The position numbers were made by a program, and so were the translations under genes. The notes under the pieces were generated by a model. It saw only the letters and a program-made list of their open reading frames with translations, was not told the origin of the DNA and ran no database searches. A stretch of 64,000 nt of DNA from UBA7803 sp034522075 (GTDB lineage Bacteria > Pseudomonadota > Gammaproteobacteria > Pseudomonadales > Azotimanducaceae), in the NCBI GenBank assembly GCA_034522075.1, contig JAXHLO010000030.1, positions 1 through 64,000 of the forward strand. Direction: 5' to 3'. Shown here piece after piece: positions 1-8,667 of the stretch (position 1 is the first letter of the stretch; every line of letters starts with the position of its first letter).

Positions 1-2006
1 CGATCCGCGAGGCCATGGCGCTCGATGCTGTCACGGTCGATGTCGATCTGCTCGGCGATGGTCCACAGGTAACTGCGCGCCGCCCGCGCTGACTCCTGCA
101 TGACCTGACCCAGGTGGCCGGTAAGCGACACCTTCTCTTCCTTCTGGGTGAGTGCAGCCTCCACGTACAGCACGTCGCCGCCGGTTTCCGTCCAGGCCAG
201 ACCGGCAGCTACGCCGGGGGTGAGGGTCTCGCGGTAGCGGTCGCGCCTGAATTTCTCCGGGCCGAGCAGGTCAGTGAGATCTTCGGGTTGAATCTGTTTT
301 TCGGCATTCTCTCCGTCCACCACCTGCCGGGCCCGCTTGCGCGCCAGCCGGCCGATCACCCGTTCCAGTTCGCGCACCCCGGCTTCCCGCGTGTAGCGGC
401 GGATCATGACTTCGAGCGCCGCGTCGCTGATGTCGAGTTGGACATCGCTCAGCCCGGCTTCACGGCGCTGGCGCGGAATCAGGTAACGCCGTGCGATGGC
501 CTGTTTCTCCATGTCGCTGTAGCCCGACAGCTCCAGGACCTCCATGCGGTCGAGCAGCGGCCGCGAGATACCCTCCAGAGTATTGGCGGTGGTGATGAAG
601 AACACACTGGATAAGTCGTAGGGCAGGTTCAGGTAGTTGTCGCGGAAATCCTTGTTCTGCGCCGGGTCGAGAATCTCCATGAGTGCGGCAGAGGGGTCGC
701 CGCGGAAATCCCGGCCGAGCTTGTCGATCTCGTCGAGCATGAGCACGGGGTTGGTTACCGCGGCGCGGCGCACGCCCTGGATGATGCGCCCGGGCATGGC
801 ACCGATGTAGGTGCGCCGGTGGCCGCGCAGTTCGCCCTCGTCGTGCAGTCCGCCGAGACTCAGGCGTTCGAACTTGCGTCCCATGGCCCGGGCGATGGAC
901 TGGCCCAGCGAGGTCTTGCCCACGCCCGGCGGGCCGACCAGACAGAGGATGGGCGCGTGGGACTCGGGGTTGAGCTGCAGCACCGCCAGCGACTCCAGGA
1001 TGCGCGACTTCACCTCGTTCAGCCCGTAGTGGTCTTCGTCGAGCACCTGCTGGGCATGGCTGAGATCGAGACTGTCCTCAGTGCGCTGGTGCCACGGCAG
1101 CTCCGCCACCAGTTCCAGGTAGGCCCGCGCCACCTGATAGTCCGCCGCATTCATCGACATGCGCGACAGGCGTTTGAGCTCCCGGTCCACCTCTTTCTGC
1201 ACCGCTTCCGGCAACTGGGCCTGGTCGAGCTCGGCTTTCAGTTCGCGGATGTCTTCGTCGCCGTCGTCCTCGCCGAGCGCCTGCTCGATGGCGCGCTTCT
1301 GCTGGCGCAGCAGGTGTTCGCGCTGCTGCGACTCCATGTCGTCACGGGCCTGCTCGGCAATCTGACGGCGCAGCTCGGTGACCTTCTGCTCGTGCAGCAG
1401 GATATCGTGCAGCTCTTCCATGAGCAGCCGGACACTGTCGCATTCCAGTACCCGCTGTTCCCGCTCCACGTCCAGGTTGGCCAGCGAAGCGATGCGGTAC
1501 ATCTGCGTGATCGCGTCCGGCAGGGAGCCGACGAGCTGCTGATAGATCTGGGTGCCGTTTTCCTGATCGAACATCTGTGCGATGTTCTGCGCCAGCTCCA
1601 GGTTCTCGCGCACCAGGGCTTCCACCGGGGCACGGTCGTCGCCCAGGTGGTCCATGGAGAGCTCCGGCAGAGGCTCGGTGTCTGCCAGCAGGCGCTCGTC
1701 TTCCCAGGTGCATTCGCCGAGCCGCACGCGGCGCAGTCCCTGCACGATGATCTGTGCGCCCTTGTCGCGCTTTTCGACGCGCGTGATGGTGACCACCGTG
1801 CCCACGTCGTAGAGGCCGGCGCGTTGCGGCTGCTCTTCGCCGGGGTCGCGCTGTGCCACCGTCACCAGCTCACGGCCGTGATCGAGGGCGCTGTTCACGG
1901 CGGCCAGTGACATGCTGCGGCCCACCGCCAGCGGGACGATGATCTGCGGGTAGACCACCGTATTCTTCAGCGGCAGGACGGGTAGCTTGACGGGTTTCGC
2001 AGACAT
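1..2006 (-). CDS. lon: ATP-dependent protease Lon (3' end outside window)
   Basis: AAA+ serine protease that degrades damaged and regulatory proteins in the cytoplasm. Reading the complement from ATG at 2006 gives 668 codons without a stop, running off the left edge. The N-terminal substrate-binding domain begins MSAKPVKLPVLPLKNTVVYP. It is followed by a coiled helical region, Walker A GPPGVGKT near residue 358, Walker B VLMLDEIDK near 420, and the start of the protease domain. The window ends before the catalytic Ser/Lys dyad, so those residues cannot be checked. The start lies 10 bp after the stop of an acyl-CoA dehydrogenase gene and has no strong ribosome binding site, so it may be read through from that operon. 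No heat-shock promoter is obvious directly upstream. Confidence 0.95.
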   Translation of the reverse strand, partial: MSAKPVKLPVLPLKNTVVYPQIIVPLAVGRSMSLAAVNSALDHGRELVTVAQRDPGEEQPQRAGLYDVGTVVTITRVEKRDKGAQIIVQGLRRVRLGECTWEDERLLADTEPLPELSMDHLGDDRAPVEALVRENLELAQNIAQMFDQENGTQIYQQLVGSLPDAITQMYRIASLANLDVEREQRVLECDSVRLLMEELHDILLHEQKVTELRRQIAEQARDDMESQQREHLLRQQKRAIEQALGEDDGDEDIRELKAELDQAQLPEAVQKEVDRELKRLSRMSMNAADYQVARAYLELVAELPWHQRTEDSLDLSHAQQVLDEDHYGLNEVKSRILESLAVLQLNPESHAPILCLVGPPGVGKTSLGQSIARAMGRKFERLSLGGLHDEGELRGHRRTYIGAMPGRIIQGVRRAAVTNPVLMLDEIDKLGRDFRGDPSAALMEILDPAQNKDFRDNYLNLPYDLSSVFFITTANTLEGISRPLLDRMEVLELSGYSDMEKQAIARRYLIPRQRREAGLSDVQLDISDAALEVMIRRYTREAGVRELERVIGRLARKRARQVVDGENAEKQIQPEDLTDLLGPEKFRRDRYRETLTPGVAAGLAWTETGGDVLYVEAALTQKEEKVSLTGHLGQVMQESARAARSYLWTIAEQIDIDRDSIERHGLAD

Positions 2007-2016
2007 AGTGCGCAGC

Positions 2017-3081
2017 TCAGGCTGTCAGGGACTGAGCACGGGCGGCCTCGTGGCGCAGCAGCTCCGGAGCGCCCAGCATCTGGCGATTGTAACCGATACG
2101 CTTGAACCAGTAGTGCAATCCGAGCAGGTCGGTAAAGCCCATACCGCCGTGAACCTCGGTGGCGGTCCTGGCGACGAATTTGCCCACCTCCGCCAGGTGC
2201 GCCTTGGTGTGGCAGGCGGTCAGGTGGGCTTCGTCCGGCAGGTGATCCAGTGCATGGGCCGCGTACCAGACCATGGCCCGGCACGGCTCGATTTCCGCCG
2301 CCATCTCCGCACACATGTGTTTCACCGCCTGGAACGAGCCGATTGGCCGGTTGAACTGCTTACGCTCGTGGGCGTAGGCCACCGCCTGGTCGAGCATGCT
2401 CTGGGCGGCGCCCAGGGTATCGGCGGCCAGCATCACGCGGCTGATATCCAGTACGGCGGACAGCAGGGCGGGGTCGTCGCTGATGGGTTCGGCTGCGACC
2501 CCGTCGAGCTCGAGTTCGCCGGTGGGCCGGGTTCTGTCGATGGTGGTCAGATGGCGGCTGCCGAGGCCCGCTAGGTCGGCGGGCAGCAGATACAGGCGCC
2601 GCTCCCGGTCCGCCAGCAGGTAGTGGTCGGCGGGATGGTCGGTGACGAACAGGCACTTGCCGTACAGGCGGCCGGCTTCGGCTCGAACGCCGGCATCGGC
2701 TCGCGCGCCTACGGCCTCGCCCAGCGCCAGCCCCACCCGCGCCTGGCCGGCGGCGATGGCGGCGAGCAGGTCGTCGTGGCCGCCGGCCCGGGCCAGCGCC
2801 AGCGGCGCCGCCACGGCCGTGCCGAGAAACGGAGCTGGTGCGGCGTAGTAGCCCAGGGCTTCCGCCACCAGGGCCGTTTCCAGAGCCGACAGACCCACGC
2901 CGCCGGCAGCTTCCGGAACCAGCAGGCCGGTGATACCGAGGCCGGTCAGGCCCTCGTGAATGTCCGCGTCGTCGCCGTCTTCGGCAAAGCGCCGGACCCG
3001 GTCCAGCGGTACCTGATCCGCCAGGAAGCGCCTGACGCTGTCCTGCAGCAGGACCTGTTCCTGTGACAAACCGAAATCCAT
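2017..3081 (-). CDS. acyl-CoA dehydrogenase family protein (short subunit of an adjacent pair)
   Basis: FAD-dependent acyl-CoA dehydrogenase fold of 354 residues, starting MDFGLSQEQVLLQDSVRRF. The family's middle and C-terminal parts are visible (AYAHERKQFNRPIGSFQAVK, then TEVHGGMGFTDLLGLHYW). These proteins introduce the alpha-beta double bond into acyl-CoA thioesters. It is slightly shorter than typical 380-400-residue members. The gene follows the next acyl-CoA dehydrogenase by only 6 bp on the same strand. Such paired, unequal subunits are known to form heterotetramers in the actinobacterial steroid side-chain enzymes (ChsE1-ChsE2 type). That arrangement here is inference; the substrate is unknown. 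Confidence 0.9.
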   Translation of the reverse strand: MDFGLSQEQVLLQDSVRRFLADQVPLDRVRRFAEDGDDADIHEGLTGLGITGLLVPEAAGGVGLSALETALVAEALGYYAAPAPFLGTAVAAPLALARAGGHDDLLAAIAAGQARVGLALGEAVGARADAGVRAEAGRLYGKCLFVTDHPADHYLLADRERRLYLLPADLAGLGSRHLTTIDRTRPTGELELDGVAAEPISDDPALLSAVLDISRVMLAADTLGAAQSMLDQAVAYAHERKQFNRPIGSFQAVKHMCAEMAAEIEPCRAMVWYAAHALDHLPDEAHLTACHTKAHLAEVGKFVARTATEVHGGMGFTDLLGLHYWFKRIGYNRQMLGAPELLRHEAARAQSLTA

Positions 3082-3087
3082 GGCCGG

Positions 3088-4275
3088 CTACCCCCGCTGT
3101 ACCTTGGGCTCCCGCGGCATGCCGAGGCCGCGTTCGCTGATGATGTTCTTCTGAATCTGTGACGTACCGCCGCCGATGATCAGACCGAGGAAATACATGT
3201 ACTGGGTCTGCCAGGTGCCGTTGTCGCGCAGGTAGGGGTTGTCGCCGTAGGCCAGGCCCAGTTCGCCCATGACGTCGACGGCCAGGCCCTCCAGGTCGTG
3301 GCGCAGCTCGGTACCCTGCAGCTTGACGATCATGCGCGCCAGGGTCGCGTTACCGCCGTTGACCCGGGCCGAAAGAATGCGCAGGTCGTTGCAGCGCATG
3401 GCCATGACCCGCCCCTGCAGCTTCATCAGCCGATCACGGTAGGCCGCGTGTTCCATGAGGGGTACGCCGTCGATGGTCTCGCGGCGCATAAGATCCATGA
3501 GGGCGTTCAGGCGCGCCAGGGTGGCATCGGGGTTGCCCAGGGAATCGCGCTCGTGGCCGAGAATGGCATTGGCCACCTGCCAGCCCTGGCCGCGTTCGCC
3601 GACGATCTGATGCAGCGGCACCCGCACGTCGGTGAAGAACACTTCGTTGAAGTTTGCGGCCCCGGTCATGTCCACCAGCGGGCGCACCTCGATGCCGGGG
3701 GTATCCATGCGCAGCAGCAGGAAGGAGATGCCCTGGTGCTTGGGGGCATCCGGTTCCGTGCGCACCAGGCAGAACATCCAGTCGGCCAGCTGGGCCGTAC
3801 TGGTCCAGATCTTCTGGCCGTTCACCACCCAGTGGTCTTTTTCCGCCACCGCGCTGGTAGTGAGACTCGCCAGATCGCTGCCGGCGCCGGGCTCGGAGTA
3901 ACCCTGGCACCAGACCAGTTCGCCGCGCAGAGTGGGGCCGATGAATTCGCGCTTCTGCTCCTCGGTGCCCATCTCCAGCAGGGTGGGGACCAGCATGGAG
4001 ATGCCCTGGCCGCCGAGCCCCTGGCTGACCTGGGCGCGGGCGAATTCCTCGGCGATGATGCGCGATTCCAGGATATCCGGCGCGGCCCCGTAGCCGCCGT
4101 ATTCCCGGGGAATGGTGCGGGCCGCATAGCCGTGCTCGATGAGCTGGCGCTGCCAGGCCAGGGCCGCTTCCGAGCGCAAACCGGCACCCCGTGGGGCCTC
4201 GTCGCCGTGGCGCTCGAGAAATTCCCGGACTTGCCGGCGGAAGGCCTCGTAGTGCGGCCCGTAGGACAGATCCAT
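3088..4275 (-). CDS. acyl-CoA dehydrogenase family protein (long subunit of an adjacent pair)
   Basis: A 395-residue acyl-CoA dehydrogenase starting MDLSYGPHYEAFRRQVREFL. Visible family marks are the FAD/substrate motif WCQGYSEPGAGSDLASL in the middle beta domain, NGQKIWTSTAQLADWMF, and the C-terminal GGGTSQIQKNIISERGLG. FAD-dependent alpha,beta-dehydrogenation of an acyl-CoA is expected in the cytoplasm, with electrons passing to ETF. It is translated just ahead of the shorter dehydrogenase at 2017-3081 and behind a D-2-hydroxyacid dehydrogenase across a 72-bp gap. Catalytic-base assignment would need an alignment. Confidence 0.92.
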   Translation of the reverse strand: MDLSYGPHYEAFRRQVREFLERHGDEAPRGAGLRSEAALAWQRQLIEHGYAARTIPREYGGYGAAPDILESRIIAEEFARAQVSQGLGGQGISMLVPTLLEMGTEEQKREFIGPTLRGELVWCQGYSEPGAGSDLASLTTSAVAEKDHWVVNGQKIWTSTAQLADWMFCLVRTEPDAPKHQGISFLLLRMDTPGIEVRPLVDMTGAANFNEVFFTDVRVPLHQIVGERGQGWQVANAILGHERDSLGNPDATLARLNALMDLMRRETIDGVPLMEHAAYRDRLMKLQGRVMAMRCNDLRILSARVNGGNATLARMIVKLQGTELRHDLEGLAVDVMGELGLAYGDNPYLRDNGTWQTQYMYFLGLIIGGGTSQIQKNIISERGLGMPREPKVQRG

Positions 4276-4347
4276 GCGTATCTCCGTGGCTGGAAGGCGA
4301 TCGAGACTACCGGGTTTCTCTGCAGCCGGGCAACTGCCCGCGCCGGT

Positions 4348-5355
4348 TCAGGCGAGCCGGGACAGGTGCTCGCGGCGCACCAGATATTTGAGACTGACGC
4401 CGCGCGCGTAGCGTTCCACCTCTGCCACGATGTAGTCGCTCAGGCGCTCGGTTTCCCGCCCCAGGGACCCGGCGATGTGGGGCGTCAGGAAGACATTGGG
4501 CAGCTGATACAGGGGCGAACCCGGCGGCAGCACCTCCGGTTCCGTGGTGTCTAGCACGGCATACAGGCGTCCGCGGGTGAGTTCCGCTTCCAGGGCATCG
4601 GGCTCCACCAGAGCCCCGCGGGCGGTATTGATCAACGTCGCACCGTCGGCCATCAACGACAGTTCCCGGGCGCCGATCATATGGCGGGTCTCCGGCAGCA
4701 GCGGCGCGTGCAGCGACACCACGTCGGAACGCGCCAGCAGCTCCGACAGGGTAACCTTGGCGACCCGCAGATCCCGGGCCGCCAGCGGCGGGACATAAGG
4801 GTCGTAGAGCAGCACCTCGAAATCGAAGGCGCGCAGGTGCTTGATCACCAGCCGGCCCACCTGGGAGGCGCCGACGATGCCGATGGTCTTGCGGTAATTG
4901 CCCACGTTGGGGGCCTCGCGGGTCCAGGGCGCGCGATTCTCTCTGGCCTGCACATAGGCGCGCTGGAGTTGCACCACGCGCTTGTTGGCAAACAGGATGG
5001 CGGCCAGGGTGTATTCGGCCACGGGCACGGCGTTGGCCGCCACCGCGTTGGTCACCAGAATGCCGCGGCGCCACACCGCATCGTCGAGAAAGCCCTTCAC
5101 GCTGCCGGCCAGATGGGCGATGAGGCGCAGTTTGGGCATGCGTTCCACCACCTCCGGGGTGATGGGCGGGCACCCCCAGCTGGTGATGAGCACGTCGGTG
5201 CGGCCCAGGTCCACGCCGAACGCATCGAAGCTGCGCAGCGGCTCGCGGCCGATGAGATCCACGGCGCGTTCCAGGCGTTCCAGATGATCGTCACGGATGA
5301 GCTCGTCGCGCACCACCGGGTGCATGACGAGCGCGGTACGCAGCATTTTGGCCAT
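4348..5355 (-). CDS. D-isomer-specific 2-hydroxyacid dehydrogenase family protein
   Basis: NAD(P)-dependent oxidoreductase of the phosphoglycerate/glyoxylate reductase type, 335 residues from MAKMLRTALVMHPVV. The Rossmann glycine motif is slightly unusual (GIVGASQVGRLV, near residue 160). Downstream are INTARGALVEPDALEAEL with the family arginine and LTPHIAGSLGRETERL with the catalytic histidine. The acid is carried by DTTEPEVLPPGSPLY. The frame stays open upstream to 5532, but that extension overlaps the divergent dUTPase gene and does not look like protein. ATG 5355 is therefore the better start. Substrate unknown; the downstream acyl-CoA dehydrogenases may share its transcript. Confidence 0.88.
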   Translation of the reverse strand: MAKMLRTALVMHPVVRDELIRDDHLERLERAVDLIGREPLRSFDAFGVDLGRTDVLITSWGCPPITPEVVERMPKLRLIAHLAGSVKGFLDDAVWRRGILVTNAVAANAVPVAEYTLAAILFANKRVVQLQRAYVQARENRAPWTREAPNVGNYRKTIGIVGASQVGRLVIKHLRAFDFEVLLYDPYVPPLAARDLRVAKVTLSELLARSDVVSLHAPLLPETRHMIGARELSLMADGATLINTARGALVEPDALEAELTRGRLYAVLDTTEPEVLPPGSPLYQLPNVFLTPHIAGSLGRETERLSDYIVAEVERYARGVSLKYLVRREHLSRLA

Positions 5356-5429
5356 GACCGACAGAATACCCCATAATTCACCAGCCGCCCCGGCGGGGCG
5401 GCCCCTGCAACCGCTGCACAGGAGCCTCC

Positions 5430-6065
5430 ATGAACGACCGTGAAGCCTCGGCCATGCTGCAGACCATGGCGCGCATGCAGGAGGCCCACAACCAGCAGGT
5501 GCATCCCGACTGGCGTGTGCAGCAGTATCCATACTATCGCGCCGTGTGGGTGGAATGTGCAGAGCTGCTCGATCACTTCGGCTGGAAGTGGTGGAAACAT
5601 CAGCAGCCGGATGCCGGCCAGGTGAAGCTGGAGCTGGTGGATATCTGGCATTTCGGCCTGAGCGATCTCATGCGTGCTGAGGCCTTGAGCGACACGGTGG
5701 CGGCCGACCTGGCCGCTGTCAGCGATCGCGCGCAGCCGGACGACGAGCGCTTCCGCCTGGCGGTTGAGGCTCTGGCTCAGCAGACCCTGAGCGATCGGCT
5801 GTTCGCCATGGCACCGTTTCTCGCCGTGCTCGAGAGCCTGCCCCTGCCGCTGCCGGAGCTGTTCCGTCTGTACGTGGGCAAAAACGTGCTCAATCACTTC
5901 CGCCAGGATCATGGCTACAAGGCCGGAACCTACCGCAAGACCTGGCAGGGCCGCGAGGACAACGATCACCTGATCGAACTCCTCGACGACCTGGACGCGG
6001 CGCCGGAGGACGTGCCGGATCGTCTGTATGAGGCTCTGGCGCAGCGTTACGGCGCACATCCCTGA
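5430..6065 (+). CDS. dimeric (all-alpha) dUTP diphosphatase
   Basis: Hydrolyses dUTP to dUMP and pyrophosphate, keeping uracil out of DNA. The 211-residue protein shows the all-alpha NTP-pyrophosphatase marks of the dUTPase_2 family. These are the metal-binding ECAELLDHFGWKWWKH near residue 46, the second acidic motif KLELVDIWHFGLSD, and the late KNVLNHFRQDHGYKAG/YRKTW segment. An AGGAG ribosome site lies about 5 nt before ATG 5430. It is divergent from the hydroxyacid dehydrogenase. This family is unrelated to the trimeric Dut enzyme, so no dut symbol is given. Confidence 0.92.
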   Translation: MNDREASAMLQTMARMQEAHNQQVHPDWRVQQYPYYRAVWVECAELLDHFGWKWWKHQQPDAGQVKLELVDIWHFGLSDLMRAEALSDTVAADLAAVSDRAQPDDERFRLAVEALAQQTLSDRLFAMAPFLAVLESLPLPLPELFRLYVGKNVLNHFRQDHGYKAGTYRKTWQGREDNDHLIELLDDLDAAPEDVPDRLYEALAQRYGAHP

Positions 6066-6078
6066 GCTGCACTACAAC

Positions 6079-6134
6079 CGTCATTACATGCGTCATTACA
6101 TGCGTCATTACATGCGTCATTACATGCGTCATTA
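6079..6134. repeat. 12-bp tandem repeat (about 4.7 copies)
   Basis: Four perfect copies of CGTCATTACATG start at 6079, 6091, 6103 and 6115, followed by a partial copy CGTCATTA ending at 6134. The array fills the space between the dUTPase stop and the promoter region of the plcP-like gene. Its last unit flows into the candidate Pho box. Each unit carries GTCAT, the core of a PhoB half-site, but at a 12-bp rather than 11-bp period. Confidence 0.95.
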
Positions 6135-6158
6135 AACGTTCATCAATCTGTCACGGGA
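6126..6158 (+). promoter_or_regulatory. candidate Pho box (PhoB binding site)
   Basis: Three consecutive 11-bp units (6126-6136, 6137-6147, 6148-6158) resemble the PhoB half-site CTGTCATAAAT. The last two read CGTTCATCAATCTGTCAC, which agrees with the 18-base consensus CTGTCATAAATCTGTCAY at 15 positions by eye. The site lies 67 bp upstream of ATG 6225. Its position before a PlcP-Agt pair fits known phosphate-starvation control of these genes in marine bacteria. Binding itself is inferred. Confidence 0.7.
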
Positions 6159-6224
6159 GCATCATCCCGGCGCGTTTAGCATTTCCCCGGCTTTGGGCCA
6201 CCACCCTTCCGCGTGGAGTGCTTG

Positions 6225-7052
6225 ATGAGCGACGACAGTCGGCGTGAGCCCGGCAAGACCCATTACCGGTCGATCTTTCTTTCCGACATTCATCTGGGAA
6301 CCAAAGGCTGTCAGGCCGACCGCCTGCTGGATTTTCTGAAGATCCATACCTGCGACCGGCTGTATCTGGTGGGCGACATCATCGACGGCTGGCGCATGAA
6401 GTCCTCGATCTACTGGCCGCAGAGCCACAGCAACGTGCTGCGCCGCTTCCTCACATTGAGCAAGCGCGGCACGCAGGTGATCTACGTCACCGGCAACCAC
6501 GACGAGTTTCTGCGCCGCTATTCGGACCTGGTGATCGGCAATATCGAGCTGGTGGACGAAACGATTCACCACACGGCCGATGGCCAGCGGCTGCTGGTGG
6601 TGCACGGCGACGAGTACGACGTGGTGACCCGCTATCACCGCTGGATAGCGTTCATGGGGGATGCCGGGTACACACTGCTGCTGGCGCTGAACCGCCACCT
6701 GAATGCGCTGCGCAGCCGCTTCGGCTACGGCTACTGGTCGCTGTCCGGCTGGATCAAGCATCGGGTCAAGCGGGCGGTGAGCTTCATCAGCGAGTTCGAG
6801 GAAGCGGTCACCCACCAGTGCCGCAAGCAGGGTTACCAGGGCGTCATCTGCGGGCACATCCATCATGCGGAAATCCGCGATCTGGACGGTACCCGCTACC
6901 TGAACTGCGGCGACTGGGTAGAAAGCTGCACCGCCCTGGTGGAGGACGATCAGGGGCATATCCGCATTCTCGACTGGAGCCGCACCGTGCCCACTGCCGA
7001 GGTGATCCCGTTACCGGACGTCCAGCCCGCCCGCCGGCGTCTGCGCGCATGA
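6225..7052 (+). CDS. plcP: PlcP-type metallophosphoesterase (phospholipase C for lipid remodelling; LpxH-like fold)
   Basis: Calcineurin-like phosphoesterase of 275 residues. The metal-binding motifs appear in order: LSDIHLGT, LVGDIIDGW, VTGNHDEFL, VVHGDEYDVV and GHIHHAEI. Proteins of this kind are often labelled UDP-2,3-diacylglucosamine hydrolase. Family members next to an agt glycosyltransferase are PlcP, a manganese-dependent phospholipase C that strips phospholipids to diacylglycerol under phosphate starvation. That assignment here rests on the neighbour and the Pho box. ATG 6225 is chosen because GGAG lies 5 nt upstream; an in-frame GTG at 6213 is an alternative. The stop overlaps the agt start (ATGA). 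Confidence 0.8.
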   Translation: MSDDSRREPGKTHYRSIFLSDIHLGTKGCQADRLLDFLKIHTCDRLYLVGDIIDGWRMKSSIYWPQSHSNVLRRFLTLSKRGTQVIYVTGNHDEFLRRYSDLVIGNIELVDETIHHTADGQRLLVVHGDEYDVVTRYHRWIAFMGDAGYTLLLALNRHLNALRSRFGYGYWSLSGWIKHRVKRAVSFISEFEEAVTHQCRKQGYQGVICGHIHHAEIRDLDGTRYLNCGDWVESCTALVEDDQGHIRILDWSRTVPTAEVIPLPDVQPARRRLRA

Positions 7053-8080
7053 AACGGCTGCTCATCGTCAGCGACGCCTGGGAGCCGCAGACCAACGGTG
7101 TGGTCACCACACTGGAGTCGGTGATCGCCCATCTGCCCGACCATGGCATGGACGTTCAGGTGATCCATCCGGGCCTGTTCGACACCGTGCCGCTGCCCGG
7201 CTACCGGGAAATCCGCGTGGTGCGCAATCCGGGTAAGCTGGCCGCCATGATGGCGTCCTGCGGCCCGGACACGGTACATATCGCCACAGAAGGGCCGCTG
7301 GGCTTGTGGGCACGCAACCTGCTGTGCCGACGCGGCATCCCGTTCACGACCTCGTTACACACCAAATTTCCTGAATATCTGCATGAGCGCCTGGCCGTGC
7401 CGGTGTCGTTCGGCTATGGCTACCTGCGCTGGTTCCACCGGCCGGCGGCGGTAGTGCTGTGCACCACGGAATCTCACCGTCAGGAACTGGCCCGCTGGGG
7501 ATTCAGCAATCTGCGGGTGTGGGGCCGGGGCGTGGATACCCGGCGCTTCCGCCCGGCAGCGCGCCCGCAGCCGGTGGGGCGGCGTCTTCTGTACGTGGGC
7601 CGGGTGGCGGTGGAGAAGAACATCGAGGCCTTCCTCGAGCTGGATGTACCCGGCGACAAGCGCGTGGTGGGCGATGGCCCGGCGCGGCAGGCATTGCAGC
7701 GCCGCTACCCGGACGCGGCATGGCTGGGTTACCGGCACGGCGCCGAGCTGGTAGCCGAGTATGCGGCCGCCGACGTGCTGGTGTTCCCCTCGCGCACCGA
7801 CACGTTCGGCCTGGTCATGCTCGAAGCCATGGCCTGCGGCACGCCGGTGGCCGCCTATCCGGTGACCGGCCCCCGCGATGTGGTGACGCCCGGGGTCACC
7901 GGCAGCCTGCACGACGATCTGGCCGCGGCAGTGCACCAGGCCCTGGCGGTGGATCGGCAGGGCTGCCGGGCCCATGCCGAGACCCAGGACTGGCGCCAGG
8001 TGACGGCACGGCTGGTGACCCACCTGGCGCCCATTTACCCGTCTGCGGCTGCTGCTGATCCGGGCACGCTTGCCGCCTGA
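7049..8080 (+). CDS. agt: GT4-family glycosyltransferase, Agt-like (diacylglycerol glycosylation)
   Basis: GT-B fold glycosyltransferase of 343 residues, MKRLLIVSDAWEPQTNGVVT onward. The C-terminal donor site RTDTFGLVMLEAMACGTPV is near residue 250, and LLYVGRVAVEKN opens the second Rossmann domain. It resembles GDP-mannose/PimA-like transferases. Coupled by ATGA overlap to the PlcP-like gene, it probably glycosylates the diacylglycerol that PlcP releases, yielding glycolipids that replace phospholipids. The sugar donor cannot be read from sequence. An unlinked mannosyltransferase role is the main alternative. Confidence 0.8.
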   Translation: MKRLLIVSDAWEPQTNGVVTTLESVIAHLPDHGMDVQVIHPGLFDTVPLPGYREIRVVRNPGKLAAMMASCGPDTVHIATEGPLGLWARNLLCRRGIPFTTSLHTKFPEYLHERLAVPVSFGYGYLRWFHRPAAVVLCTTESHRQELARWGFSNLRVWGRGVDTRRFRPAARPQPVGRRLLYVGRVAVEKNIEAFLELDVPGDKRVVGDGPARQALQRRYPDAAWLGYRHGAELVAEYAAADVLVFPSRTDTFGLVMLEAMACGTPVAAYPVTGPRDVVTPGVTGSLHDDLAAAVHQALAVDRQGCRAHAETQDWRQVTARLVTHLAPIYPSAAAADPGTLAA

Positions 8081-8112
8081 TCCACGGCCTGCGCCCCTGC
8101 TATGCTGGCGGC

Positions 8113-8663
<551 letters not shown>

Positions 8664-8667
<4 letters not shown>

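Noticed and set aside
819..1910. Long plus-strand open frame of about 363 codons inside the lon region
   Set aside because: It is antisense to the conserved Lon frame and its text (His/Gln/Val-rich, no motif) is the usual shadow of GC-rich coding DNA.
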